Assembly (NCBI RefSeq): GCF_018207095.1
Contig: NZ_QOCZ01000018.1
Location: forward strand, 1 to 64,000
Source of the DNA: Nocardiopsis sp. MG754419
Lineage (GTDB): Bacteria; Actinomycetota; Actinomycetes; Streptosporangiales; Streptosporangiaceae
DNA length: 64,000 nucleotides
Direction of reading: 5' to 3'
Positions within the stretch are counted from its first letter, which is position 1, and every line of letters begins with the position of its first letter. The position numbers were made by a program, and so were the translations under genes. This document shows positions 55,555-64,000 of this stretch, piece by piece. The notes under the pieces are model-generated. The model made no database searches. It had not been told where the DNA came from and saw nothing but the letters and a program-made list of their open reading frames with translations.

Positions 55555-56051
55555 CCGATCTCCTCCGTCACTGCCCACACAGAAACCCGTTCTCCTTCGG
55601 GAAAGCTGAAAACAGCGCTGCGGTCGACATTCTCGCCTTGCTTCACCGACGTGCATCTGATGGGGTCGATCAGTTCCGCATCACCGATGAAGTGCCGCTC
55701 GTGTTCTTCCTCCGTCAAGGCACCGGCCGATACGGCACGGTAGTTGCCGATGTCTCCGCTGGCGCAGAAAGCCGCCGCCTCCTCCTCGTCGGGCAGGGTG
55801 AAAGTGGCGACATAGGTAGGAAACGTGTCGGCGTCGCCGACGGAGAAGATGTCGACGGACTCGGCGGAGTCGGGAATCTCGGCCCCGGAGAGTGCCTCGA
55901 AGTCACCCGGATCGGCCGCCGCGGTCGCATCCGCGGTGGGCTCCGTGGTGGGTTCAGAGACGCCTTCGTCCCTGGAGCAGCCGACCGGGAGCACCATGAA
56001 CAGAGCGGCCAGCACAGAGGTGACGCCTCGTGCTGTCATCGTGGCATTCAC
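55548..56051 (-). CDS. Small exported lipoprotein of unknown function
   Basis: A 167-residue lipoprotein: signal MTARGVTSVLAALFMVLPVGC with lipobox LPVGC, then an acidic Thr/Ala linker and a domain with FPTYVATFTLPDEEEAAAFCASGDIGNYRAVSAG and HERHFIGDAELIDPIRCTSVKQ, whose two cysteines could form a disulfide. No family recognised. It overlaps both neighbours (ATGA with the pilin-like gene, ATGGTAG with the FKBP gene), so all three are one coupled unit. Confidence 0.75.
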   Translation of the reverse strand: MNATMTARGVTSVLAALFMVLPVGCSRDEGVSEPTTEPTADATAAADPGDFEALSGAEIPDSAESVDIFSVGDADTFPTYVATFTLPDEEEAAAFCASGDIGNYRAVSAGALTEEEHERHFIGDAELIDPIRCTSVKQGENVDRSAVFSFPEGERVSVWAVTEEIGW

Positions 56052-57289
56052 CTGGTCCCCGGCCCGCTCGCGGACTCCTCGTCCAGTCCCTCACCGGAAT
56101 CGTGGGACCCGGTGCGAACGACCGGGGCGGAGGCCCCGTACATGGTGTACTCCTGGGCCAGACCCGCTCGTGCGAGCTCCGCGAGTTCCTCGTCGTCCAC
56201 GTCGCCGATGAAAGGGATCGTGACTCCCAGGTTCTCGTCGTCGGCTCCATGCCAGTCGTACTGATCTCTCATGTGGACCTGGGTCTCCATTTCGTATGAC
56301 CAGCCCCCGTCATCCGCGCGGCCAACGGTGATCTCTCCGGTCTGACTGTAGCTCCAGCTGCCCGAGGCGAAGTACCAGTCATCCCCGTCTTCCTCTTGGT
56401 TTCCTCGATGCAATGTCCAATCAGTCCTGATGGGGAAAGTGTAGGGGCCGCTCCCGCCTTCTGCATCGGCCCTTTCGATAGCCAGGTGTATCATTTCCTG
56501 TTGTTCCGTCTCGGCGGCAGAGCTGAATCTATGGACGGAATTCAGCATATCGTCCACGTTCTGTTCGAGTGGTTCTCCGCTGTTCTGAAGGAAGTGCCTC
56601 ATGTTCTGGGAGGCATTCCCCCGGCCGGACAGGCCGGCCATTGTTGCGATCCACGTCCAGGTGTTGTGGGTGCTTTCGTGTTCCTTCGTGGTGTCCACGG
56701 AGCCGTGTTCGTTGTGAGCATGGGGTGCGGTCCACTCGGGCGGGTGTATTTGCTCCCCTGTCGAGGATCCCTCGAAAAGTGGACCCAGGCCCGCATCATC
56801 AAAAGCCTCGTCCGGGCCGCTACCGGCGGTCCCGTTCTCAGATAATTCCGTCTCGTATCCACCCTCATTCCGAGGATTGATGCCGTCATCACCGACCGCC
56901 TGGACCACGGCATGGTAGGAATCGTGTGTCGGTGTCACCCCATTGCCCGATTCCGGCTGATAGAAGAGCGGCTGCGCTTCGTGGGCATCGACATCGCTCG
57001 CGAAAGGCAGGGGCGCAGACTCCCCTCCTGGGACTGATTCGCCGGGGGTGTCTTCAGTGAGGTGCGGGTGCTCGGTGCCTACCGGGCCGGGACGCGACCC
57101 GGGAGCATCAGCCGTAACCGAGTCGGCGGCTCCGAACACATGGCCGACCGCGCCCCCCAGTCCATCACTGATGGCTCGTGGCAGGCCTGTCAGGAAGGAG
57201 GCGGATGAGATCGCGGTCACCAGCACGATGACCGCGGCGTATTCCACGAGGGAAGCGCCGTGATCGGAGTCATGAATGCCGCGCAACAC
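56048..57289 (-). CDS. Flp-pilin-like N-terminus on a large exported protein
   Basis: A 413-residue protein that starts like a Flp/type IVb pilin: DHGASLVEYAAVIVLVTAIS, with a Gly-Ala prepilin-peptidase cleavage point after residue 11, Glu at +5 and Tyr at +6, then a single hydrophobic helix. Flp pilins normally end after 60-80 residues; here about 350 more follow. These are a Ser/Pro/Gly-rich linker and a folded C-terminal part with DDWYFASGSWSYSQTGEITVGRAD, VHMRDQYDWHGADD and LAELARAGLAQEYTMYGAS, a layout seen in other secreted actinobacterial proteins. The GTG start (57289) has a weak site. No tad export genes are near. Confidence 0.75.
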   Translation of the reverse strand: MLRGIHDSDHGASLVEYAAVIVLVTAISSASFLTGLPRAISDGLGGAVGHVFGAADSVTADAPGSRPGPVGTEHPHLTEDTPGESVPGGESAPLPFASDVDAHEAQPLFYQPESGNGVTPTHDSYHAVVQAVGDDGINPRNEGGYETELSENGTAGSGPDEAFDDAGLGPLFEGSSTGEQIHPPEWTAPHAHNEHGSVDTTKEHESTHNTWTWIATMAGLSGRGNASQNMRHFLQNSGEPLEQNVDDMLNSVHRFSSAAETEQQEMIHLAIERADAEGGSGPYTFPIRTDWTLHRGNQEEDGDDWYFASGSWSYSQTGEITVGRADDGGWSYEMETQVHMRDQYDWHGADDENLGVTIPFIGDVDDEELAELARAGLAQEYTMYGASAPVVRTGSHDSGEGLDEESASGPGTR

Positions 57290-57830
57290 AAGAGAGATCC
57301 GCTCACAGGGGGGACTGAGGGGCGGCCGTCAGGCTATGGTCCGGATGTCGTGCTCGCAATATTTATCAATGGCCGATAGCGGCCATCGATGAAAATCAAG
57401 GCAGCCTATAGAGGTATATAATAAGAGATCACCTTATTGCAGGTGAGATGGTGCTTGTAGGGATTTCCGCGGATGATCGTGTGAAGGTCATCGCAAATAG
57501 CTTGATATCGCGATCGAACAGCACAGATGGGTGGTTCGAGGTTGCAGTGGTGGATGGTGGTTGTGGTCCAGAAGTGCATCCATGGCTCTGTCCTGCTTCT
57601 CGCCGTACCCCGGATCAACCGATATGCGCGGCATAGTTGTACGTCGAAGAAAAGACGGTCATCGTAGGATGTGGCCCGTATCGGTGACCAGTGCGAACAC
57701 ACCTTTTCCATCGGTTTTCGTACCCGCGGAGCCGGTGAACCCAGGATGCGGGCCCCGGTACGGGGACGGCGAGCGTGCCCACGGGCCCGGACGGCCCTGA
57801 GATGGGTCGGCTCGCCCTCCCCGCGATCCG
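57290..57830. other. Low-GC intergenic region
   Basis: About 540 bp with clearly lower G+C than its surroundings between 57,330 and 57,660, including ATATTTATCAATGG and TATATAATAAG. It contains the promoter of the pilin-like operon. An open frame on the minus strand (57406-57990) has no domain or start signal and is not called. Confidence 0.5.
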
Positions 57831-58478
57831 TCAGGCCGCCGTCGGCCTCTGCTGCGGAGCCGCCTGCGCCGCCATGGACTTGAAGCCCATCCCGAGCTGC
57901 GGCGAATGGTCGAGGATGAGGTTCGTGTAGGCCTCGACGGTCTCGGTGCGCTCCCAGCTCACCTGGTACTCGGTGGCCAGCGACAACCACGTCGTCGGAG
58001 CCACACCGACCTGGAACAGTCGTTGCAGCGCCATCGCGTGTCCCTCGGCGGTCTCGCCCGCTGTCGCGTCGGTGACGACGTAGGGCTCGTAACCGTGGCG
58101 CAGCGCGCCCATCGCGGTGTGCAGCACGCAGCCCTCGGTCATCAGGCCGGCGAGGACCAGCTTCGTGACACCCGTCGCGGCGACCGCGTCACGGAACTCC
58201 TCATCCTCGAACGCGTCGAACTGCCCCCGACGCTCGATGACGGGGTGGTCGCCGAGCACGGCCCGCAGCTCGGGGTACATCGGTCCGGAGTGGTCGGTGT
58301 CCTTCCCGCCGGTGACCACCAAGGGCACGTTGAACGCCTGGGCGGTCTTCGCCAGCCCCAGGGAGGCGTTGAGGTGGTCCTGCATGGTGTGCGATCGGAA
58401 GAGGTTGACGAACCCCATCACGTAGTCGACCAGCACGATCGCGCTGTTGTCGGGGGTGAGTCGTTCGAAGCTCGCCAT
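57831..58478 (-). CDS. YcaC-like isochorismatase-fold hydrolase
   Basis: A 215-residue cysteine hydrolase of the isochorismatase superfamily closest in style to YcaC. Asp18 (AIVLVDYVMGF), and nucleophile Cys117 (AGLMTEGCVLHTA) are in place; the third position carries Arg (VIERRGQFDAF) rather than Lys, as in YcaC itself. TDATAGETAEGHAMALQRL and the C-terminal YTNLILDHSP also fit. The start at ATG 58478 has GAAAGG upstream. The substrate is unknown. It lies downstream of the methyltransferase on the same strand. Confidence 0.88.
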   Translation of the reverse strand: MASFERLTPDNSAIVLVDYVMGFVNLFRSHTMQDHLNASLGLAKTAQAFNVPLVVTGGKDTDHSGPMYPELRAVLGDHPVIERRGQFDAFEDEEFRDAVAATGVTKLVLAGLMTEGCVLHTAMGALRHGYEPYVVTDATAGETAEGHAMALQRLFQVGVAPTTWLSLATEYQVSWERTETVEAYTNLILDHSPQLGMGFKSMAAQAAPQQRPTAA

Positions 58479-58834
58479 GACGACGGCCTTTCTCCATGAG
58501 GTGACAGAGGGGGATGCGAGGTGGGGTGGACCATCTCCGGGGAGATGATCCGGTGGAACACAGTCCGGCCGGCCCCGCTCCGGCCGGACCATCGTGAGGT
58601 CGCACGTGGTGCCGACGTCGCGCCCGCACGGACGCCTCCCGCGCACGCGACCGACCCGCGCCGACGCGCGTGGGGTCGACGGTCCCGGGAGCCGTATCGT
58701 CTTCGGGCGCGAAGCCGGCGTGTGCGGTCGCGCCGCCCTCCGCCGCAGCGTGCGACCCCGGGCCGCGAACGGCTGGGATGGGCGATGCAGTGATCCCTCG
58801 GATTCGGGCGCACCGAACCCGAGGAGGGGCCGGA

Positions 58835-59884
58835 TCAGGCCGGCTCGAGCGTCGCCTCGATCACGCAGTAGCCACCCGCGGGGGCCGGGAGGCAGGCGTC
58901 GACCGTGAAGTCGGCGGCGCCGAGAAGCGCCGTGAACTCCGCCACCGTGCGTTCCCTTCCACCCGCCACCGCCATCATGATCAGGTCGCTCAGCTTGCCC
59001 GGATGCGGTGCGTCGCCTTCGGGCAGGAACGTCTCGATCACCACGAGCCGGGCGTTCGGCGCCGCGGCCTGCGCGATCCGGTCGAGCAGTCGCCCACAGT
59101 CGGCGTCGTCCCAGTCATGGAGCACCGTCGAGAGCAGGTAGACGTCCGCCGTCGGGATCTCCTCGAAGAAGTCACCGCCGATCACACTCACCCGGTCGGC
59201 CAGTCCGACCTCCCGCATCCGTCGCTCGGCCGCGGGGGCGACACCGGGCAGGTCGAGCACGATCCCACGCCGGTCGGGCTCGTCGGCCAGGAGCGTGGCG
59301 AGGACCGAGCCATCGGCTCCACCGATGTCGGCGACCACGTCCCCCGCCGGGAGTCGGTAGTCGGACAGCAGGGCCTGGCGCGGGCCCGCGGTGAGTTCCG
59401 ACATCGCCGCGGTCAGGCTCGGGATGTGCTCGGGGTGCTCCCGGATGTACTCGACGAACCCCTTCCCCTGCCGCAACTCGTACCCTGAACGGCCGGTGCG
59501 CAGGACATCGGTCAGCGCGCCGAGCGGTTCGTAGTGGGTCTCCATCCAGAACAGGGCGGTACCCCGCACGGACTCCGGCGTCCCGGAGGCGAGCGTCCGC
59601 CCCAGCGGGGTGAGCGCGAACCGGTCGCCGTCCTCATGCCTCACAGCCCCCACGCCGGTGACCGTGTGCAGCAACCGGCGCAACGGGTCCTCGCGCACCT
59701 CCGCCCCGGCGGCGAGCTCGGCCACCGTGCGGGGCCCGTCGAGCAGAGCCGTGGCGATATCGAACTTGGCCACCGCATAGAGCGCCTGGGAGGTGGTGAA
59801 CCCCGCCAACATCCCGGTCATCTCGGCGGCGAGCGCGCCCGCGGCCCGCTGTTCCTCCGACTCGAAGGTCTGATCCGTCGTCAT
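58835..59884 (-). CDS. SAM-dependent O-methyltransferase (plant-COMT-like)
   Basis: A 349-residue methyltransferase of the family 2 O-methyltransferase type common in actinomycete natural-product pathways. The N-terminal winged-helix dimerisation domain (SQALYAVAKFDIATALLDGPRTVAELAA...LRRLLHTVTGVGAV) is followed by the SAM domain: VVADIGGADGSVLATLL (motif I), VIGGDFFEEIP, YLLSTVLHDWDDADC (catalytic His region) and RLVVIETFLPEG. A clear promoter stands 80 bp upstream. No polyketide or peptide synthase is nearby. Confidence 0.92.
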   Translation of the reverse strand: MTTDQTFESEEQRAAGALAAEMTGMLAGFTTSQALYAVAKFDIATALLDGPRTVAELAAGAEVREDPLRRLLHTVTGVGAVRHEDGDRFALTPLGRTLASGTPESVRGTALFWMETHYEPLGALTDVLRTGRSGYELRQGKGFVEYIREHPEHIPSLTAAMSELTAGPRQALLSDYRLPAGDVVADIGGADGSVLATLLADEPDRRGIVLDLPGVAPAAERRMREVGLADRVSVIGGDFFEEIPTADVYLLSTVLHDWDDADCGRLLDRIAQAAAPNARLVVIETFLPEGDAPHPGKLSDLIMMAVAGGRERTVAEFTALLGAADFTVDACLPAPAGGYCVIEATLEPA

Positions 59885-59962
59885 GCTCGTTCGCGTTCCT
59901 TCGCTGTGCAGGGGCCGTCGCGCGGTCCTCGCATCATCGGGGCCGCGCCATCATGAGTTGAG

Positions 59963-59990
59963 GTTATAGAGACTGCATCCAATACGTCAA
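59963..59990 (-). promoter_or_regulatory. Sigma-70-type promoter of the methyltransferase
   Basis: On the minus strand TTGACG (59990-59985) and TATAAC (59968-59963) with a 16-bp spacer, about 80 bp before the ATG at 59884. It is close to consensus for housekeeping sigma (HrdB). Confidence 0.65.
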
Positions 59991-60842
59991 ACATGAATTC
60001 GATGGATGGGAGATGCCATGATCAGGGGCCCGCAGGTGCGTGCGGGGCTGCTTCCCGCCCCACGGCCGTCGTCGCTTCGCGTGCCGAGCCGCACAGCCCT
60101 GCGTGGGAAGGGGTGCCCTGCGCGACGGGCCCGGTCGCCCCGCACGACCTCGCGTCCAGCACCGCGTTGGCGCTCATCCGCCCGATCGGGGATGTACCTG
60201 CGCAGGCTCGTGAGCAGGCATGGCGAGAACCGATCGCACCCACGCCAGAGGCGCCCCACCGCTCGGCGTTCACGGCAGCCGGAGAGTGGGTTCGGTTCTG
60301 CGCGGGTGTGATCTGAGGATGTGTCGGCTGCTTCTTCGACTCCATCGAGTTTCCGCCGGCGGTGAGCGCGAAGATCCGAGAGAACGCTCGCCGTGTATCC
60401 GGGTCCGGGTCCAGCCGCGCCCATGAGGTGAACCTCGCAGGGTCCACATCGATCGATGCGACCCCTCCGGCAGACTCTTCATTCCTGGTCGAGAACTAAA
60501 GAAGACACCGGTAGGCGCACACCGCTCCTCCTCACGCTCTCTCTGAACTGCTCTTTTGGCGTACCCAGTGGGATGAGCACCCGCGACTGTCAGATGAGAC
60601 GTCATGTCGGCTCGAGCATCGGTCGTGAGACCCTGCGTTGCCTCCTGCACCGGCAACACACCACCTACTGCCACGACTGCTCTTCGGCGGGCTCCGCCTC
60701 ATGTGGGGCGGAGCACGGCATCGATGATCGGACTCTCCATCAAGGATCGCCAGAGGACGAAGGGCCTGCGAAGAGCGACCATGCCGGGCGTGTGAACACC
60801 GCGCAGCGATTTCGAGACTCGGCCGAAAGAGGGAGGCCCCAC
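59991..60842. other. Region without convincing gene
   Basis: About 850 bp of lower-quality coding potential. Several short frames lie on both strands (for instance 60022-60447, minus), none with a domain, credible start or normal codon bias. This may be decayed DNA between the methyltransferase and the second hydrolase copy. Confidence 0.45.
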
Positions 60843-60968
60843 ACCGACTTCGTCGAATCCGCCACGTCCCAGCCCGCTCATGGCACCGACCATCGCGACG
60901 CCCGGATTCAGCCATTCGGTGGAACCGTCAGTGGGGTCCCGCTCACTACATTGCCTTCCACGCCCCGA
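60843..60968 (+). repeat. Duplicated upstream segment, copy B
   Basis: Counterpart of 48064-48190 ahead of hydrolase paralogue B; shared blocks and equal distance to the GTG start show that the promoter was duplicated with the gene. Confidence 0.7.
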
Positions 60969-61024
60969 CCCGGCCCCAGAAGACCGACACAGGATCGGCG
61001 GGCCCGAACAGGCAAGGAGTCGCA

Positions 61025-62614
61025 GTGGGTACAGCGAGCAAATGGACAAGCGCGGGTGCGACCGCGGTCACGGCCGGCCTCGCACTCTCTCTGACCGGCG
61101 CTCTGCCGGCCGCTTCCACGGACGGACAGAAATCCGCTGACGACCGGGCGCCGGCCGCCTTCCACGACCAGGACGTGGACTGGCGAGAGTGCGAGGACTT
61201 CTATCTCGAAGGTCTCGACTGCGCGACGGTGGAGGTCCCGCTCGACTACGGCGACCCTGAGGGCGAACGGATCCACGTGGGGGTGAGCCGCAAGCCCGCC
61301 GAGGTCGATGAGGGAGAACACCAGGGCGTCCTGTTCACCAACCCGGGCGGCCCCGGTGTCCCCGCACGCAAGTTCGCGAGCGACATCGGCTCCACTCCGG
61401 TGGGACAGGCCTACGACGTCATCGGGATGGACCCACGTGGTCTGGGCGCCTCCACCTGGCTCGACTGCGGGCAGGACCCGCCCAATCTGGCTCGGCACCC
61501 CGGCGACGAGGAGATCGAGCGGATCTTCGACCAGCAGCGGGAGTACGCCGAGGCGTGCGATGAGGCCGACGGTGACCTGCGGCCCCATTTCACCACCGCC
61601 AACACCGCCCGGGACATGGACGTCGTCCGCGCGGTGCTGGGCGAGGAGCGGATCGACTACCTCGGTGCCTCCTACGGGACGTATCTGGGCGCGGTCTACG
61701 GGAGTCTCTTTCCCGAACGGCTCGATCGTGCCGTGCTCGACTCGGCCGTCGACCCCGACGGGGTGTGGCGCGAGAACCTCCTGAGCCAGTCCGTGGGAGA
61801 CGCGGCCAACGTGGGCCGCTACGCCGACTGGCTGGCCGCGCGCGACGAGGTGTTCGGACTCGGGGGCACACACGAGCAGGTACTGAGCGCGTTCGAGCAG
61901 ACCGCGGAACGACTGCGTGACGAGCCGCGCGAAGGCGAAGACGGTATGACCTACGACGAGCAGTACTTTCGGAACCTGGTGAGCGCGTCGGCCCAGGACC
62001 AGGGAACCTGGGACGAGTCGGCCCGGCTGTTGAAGGGCCTGGTCGAGGAGACACCACTTCCGGAGGCCCCCGAATCTCCCGAGTCCCCGCAGACCCCGGA
62101 GCCGCCCGAGGATCCGGAGGAAGCCGAGGAACAGCTGGAGCGGCTGACGGGGCCGCCCCACCTGGCCGAAGCGCTGCTGTGCGAAGCGGAGTGGCCCACA
62201 GATCCGGACCGGTACCGGTCGGACATGCGCGAACTCAGGGACGCCAACCCCTTCGGCACCGGCGCGGGCACGGCCGGACCCGGGGTGTGCCTCTACTCCG
62301 AACAACAGCCGACCGAGCCCCTGGTCGATCTGACCCGCGAGTGGGAGACCCCGGCACTCGTCATCGCCGGTGAATTCGACTCCAGCACCCACTACGAAGG
62401 CGGCAAGGCCATGGCCGAGAGGCTCGACAGCCCTCTGGTGACCGTGGTCGATGACGGTGCACACATCTACTACAACCCCCAGTTCCTCGGCGACGAAGAA
62501 GACGTCCGACACCCGTGTGTCGCCGACGCGGTGGAGTCGTACCTTCTCGACGGCCAGGTCCCGGGGGACACGGACTGCCACGACCGTCCCCGCCCGGACG
62601 ACGCGACTCTCTAA
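61025..62614 (+). CDS. Secreted S33-type alpha/beta hydrolase, paralogue B
   Basis: A 529-residue close paralogue of the gene at 48257, with the same GTG start (61025, AAGGAG upstream), signal peptide, and motifs LFTNPGGPG, DVIGMDPRGLG and LGASYGTYLGAVYG. The acid/His regions diverge slightly: FDSSTHYEGG in place of FDPRTPHAGG and VDDGAHIYY in place of VDDGGHVFY. The Pro-rich insertion also differs (PESPESPQTPEPPEDPEEAEEQLE). Both catalytic triads look intact. Changes around the acid suggest altered substrate preference. Confidence 0.92.
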   Translation: MGTASKWTSAGATAVTAGLALSLTGALPAASTDGQKSADDRAPAAFHDQDVDWRECEDFYLEGLDCATVEVPLDYGDPEGERIHVGVSRKPAEVDEGEHQGVLFTNPGGPGVPARKFASDIGSTPVGQAYDVIGMDPRGLGASTWLDCGQDPPNLARHPGDEEIERIFDQQREYAEACDEADGDLRPHFTTANTARDMDVVRAVLGEERIDYLGASYGTYLGAVYGSLFPERLDRAVLDSAVDPDGVWRENLLSQSVGDAANVGRYADWLAARDEVFGLGGTHEQVLSAFEQTAERLRDEPREGEDGMTYDEQYFRNLVSASAQDQGTWDESARLLKGLVEETPLPEAPESPESPQTPEPPEDPEEAEEQLERLTGPPHLAEALLCEAEWPTDPDRYRSDMRELRDANPFGTGAGTAGPGVCLYSEQQPTEPLVDLTREWETPALVIAGEFDSSTHYEGGKAMAERLDSPLVTVVDDGAHIYYNPQFLGDEEDVRHPCVADAVESYLLDGQVPGDTDCHDRPRPDDATL

Positions 62615-63746
62615 GGAAAGCCTCCGCTCGGCAGCTGTCCCGGCCACGTCAGCGCCCGAACCGCAATTCGTGTCGGGCCAAGGTCGCCTGCTGAGCACAC
62701 ACGTACCGGCGGCCCCATGGCGCTCGGAGAGGAGGAGCACCATGGGGCCCGGCCGAGCGCCTGGTCGCGACCCGCAGCCAGGCTCTGCGGGCTTCACACT
62801 GCTGGGCCCTACCTTCGGCCGAGCGGGGTCGCTAACGACACTGATCGAGAAGGCGTGACAGGGGTGCCGACCACCAGCGCAGCTCGCTGATCGCTCAGGT
62901 CGCGGAGAACGCGGGGGTGGACTGTGAGGGAGCGCGGTTTGCGGCCATGCTAGGAGGCACCCCGAGGGCGTGTGCGATGCGCTCGGTGAGCGTCGCACCC
63001 GCCTATGAAGCTTGATCAGGCCGAGGTTCGTTTCCGTCGACCCCTTGATGGACCTGGTCGACGCCCAGACGATGAACGGCAACGCCTGCGTCGGCAAAAG
63101 CCCCGCCACTGACTGGAATGGTTTCGGGTCGTCGTGCCGCATCCACGCGGATGGGATCTGCATGGAAGTCGGTCGAAAACGCTAGCGTCACCCATAGGAA
63201 AGGTAAGAAGAGCCAGGTTGTAACCTGGAGCCACCGTCCGAACCCCCAATAGTGAAAGGTCGTGCGCTCAACGTCACCACACCTGCGCCGGAACCGGAAC
63301 CAACTACTAAAGCCACTACAATGCGGAGTCGGGCTGGAGTAGTGGTCGGCGTATCTTTCAGAATCCCGCTGTCCTTCCCTATCCCCCGTTGGTCGATACC
63401 GCTGTCACCGGAAGAACAGCGGTTTGGGGAGACTTCTTGGAATCATGTTGCCGATTCTTCTTCGCGTTCATGGGATTGGCCCAAGGAAAACTGGAGGACT
63501 GCTTCACGGGTTGCTGGTTAGGTTGGTTTTGGTGCTTGTGTGCTAGTTTCCACTGGATTTTTTGGCATTCCGAGGGGCTGTCCTGGTTGCAAAGATAAGC
63601 ATGGATTGCGCGGTCAAATGGTCGACTGGCTGAAAGATTCAGGCCTGCTGGACTGGGGATTCATCAGCAGATGATGACATTCATGTCGCCGGCGGATTCA
63701 CGTTCGAACTCGTTCCGTTCGGCAATTCATTCCTAAGGAATTATTT
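62615..63746. other. Low-GC right-hand region without intact gene
   Basis: No intact gene is recognised in about 1.1 kb. G+C drops toward the right. Around 63,000-63,185 a plus-strand frame ends SSCRIHADGICMEVGRKR, faintly like the Ser-Ser...CVEV pattern of DUF397 proteins, but nothing complete is present. The palindrome CCAGGTT-GT-AACCTGG (63213-63228) looks like an operator, and an 8-bp hairpin lies at 63398-63423. Confidence 0.45.
63213..63228. promoter_or_regulatory. 16-bp operator-like palindrome
   Basis: CCAGGTT-GT-AACCTGG is a perfect inverted repeat with a 2-bp centre, in low-GC DNA. No regulator gene is adjacent; its target is unclear. Confidence 0.4.
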
Positions 63747-64000
63747 GTGTCTGATGGTGTAGAAGTTTTTCGGAGCAAGGGAATTCTCTTTCTCGGGGCA
63801 TTTCTTGTTTTCTCCCTGTGGATTCTATTTGCGCTGGCGGTGATTGGCGAGGGCTTCGGGTTGCCGGGAGTCCTTGTGATGTCGAATATATTCGCTCTGG
63901 CTCTTTGGTTTGAGTTGAAAGTCGTCTTCTGGAGAAATGTTTCGATCGAAGGGGAGTATCTTGTTTCTCGAGGCTATCTGACGAAGACTGTGGTTCCGAT
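63747..64000 (+). CDS. Small membrane protein, truncated by right edge
   Basis: The frame begins at GTG 63747 with AAGGAA seven bases upstream and runs off the edge after about 84 codons. It opens VSDGVEVFRSKG, then two hydrophobic helices (GILFLGAFLVFSLWILFALAV; GVLVMSNIFALALWFELKVVF), then VSIEGEYLVSRGYLTKTVV, a beta-type stretch like the start of a PH-like (YdbS/bPH2) domain. That placement fits small actinobacterial PH-domain membrane proteins, but the missing end prevents a firm family. Its low G+C and relaxed codon usage differ from most of the window. Confidence 0.65.
   Translation, partial: MSDGVEVFRSKGILFLGAFLVFSLWILFALAVIGEGFGLPGVLVMSNIFALALWFELKVVFWRNVSIEGEYLVSRGYLTKTVVP

Noticed and set aside
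57406-57990. 194-codon minus-strand frame in the low-GC gap
   Set aside because: Half overlaps the YcaC-like gene on the same strand in another frame and no start or domain supports it.
60022-60447. 141-codon minus-strand frame before hydrolase paralogue B
   Set aside because: No recognisable family, mixed composition after residue 60, and no conserved start; kept only as non-coding region.
60908-63163. 751-codon minus-strand frame across hydrolase paralogue B
   Set aside because: Antisense to a clear gene; a similar shadow frame exists opposite paralogue A, as expected from base composition.
62890-63185. Possible HTH/DUF397 regulatory gene remnant
   Set aside because: Only short, discontinuous resemblances (SSCRIHADGICMEV) exist; no intact frame with a start.
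63252-63598. Two overlapping short plus-strand frames (89 and 69 codons)
   Set aside because: No domain and no convincing ribosome site; one is Trp/Cys-rich in a way typical of chance frames.

Overview
The window looks like a piece of chromosome from a filamentous or otherwise high-GC actinobacterium, most likely Nocardiopsis or a close relative (Nocardiopsaceae/Streptosporangiales). The evidence is very high G+C with codon third positions almost always G or C, frequent GTG/TTG starts, a CelR/CebR-type operator in front of a GH6 cellulase, an iron box of the DmdR/IdeR type, a furA-katG pair, and general protein style. No rRNA, tRNA, CRISPR array, complete insertion sequence or prophage was recognised.

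Left part (1-13.7 kb): a GH6 cellulase cut by the window edge with a CelR-type operator; a decayed MFS transporter; a DoxX-like membrane protein; an SDR; a solitary HsdR-N-like nuclease; a MetQ-like lipoprotein; an alpha/beta hydrolase; a MarR-S41 fusion protein divergent from a GNAT; a secreted GHL10-type glycosidase with a TTG start; an orphan Cas6e-like protein that lacks the catalytic His; and an iron-box-controlled siderophore-binding lipoprotein.

Central part (13.7-34.7 kb): a TauD-type dioxygenase, a second decayed MFS gene, a MerR/SoxR-type promoter driving a damaged DsbA/FrnE-like gene and a quinone oxidoreductase, an Rnl5-like RNA ligase, an anmK plus sodium/solute symporter pair (probable anhydro-muropeptide recycling), argG with ArgR-like boxes, a HIT protein, furA-katG, CsbD and an eRF1-like stress protein, an NmrA-type oxidoreductase, and a two-component system next to two tandem PepSY-type proteins that share an upstream direct-repeat element with it.

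Right part (34.7-64 kb): a TetR repressor divergent from two membrane proteins, an S9 peptidase with a DUF3159 protein, an MFS gene preceded by a 16-bp hairpin, a very large secreted phosphodiester glycosidase-metallophosphoesterase fusion, an XRE-cupin regulator divergent from an MFS transporter, a secreted S33-type hydrolase, a DegT-type PLP enzyme with an exporter, an unknown acidic protein, a flavoprotein, and a three-gene translationally coupled unit (Flp-pilin-like protein, lipoprotein, FKBP lipoprotein). Next come a YcaC-like hydrolase, a SAM methyltransferase and a second copy of the S33 hydrolase, duplicated together with its upstream region. From about 54.5 kb onward G+C falls in several stretches (most clearly 57.3-57.7 kb and 63.2-64 kb) and gene density drops, which suggests accessory or recently acquired DNA. 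The last gene, a small membrane protein, is cut by the right edge.

Most genes form short local units (regulator plus target) rather than one long pathway. The features most worth a second look are the MarR-S41 fusion, the catalytic-His-less solitary Cas6e homologue, the pilin-like/lipoprotein/FKBP operon, and the two-component/PepSY module with its repeated operator.
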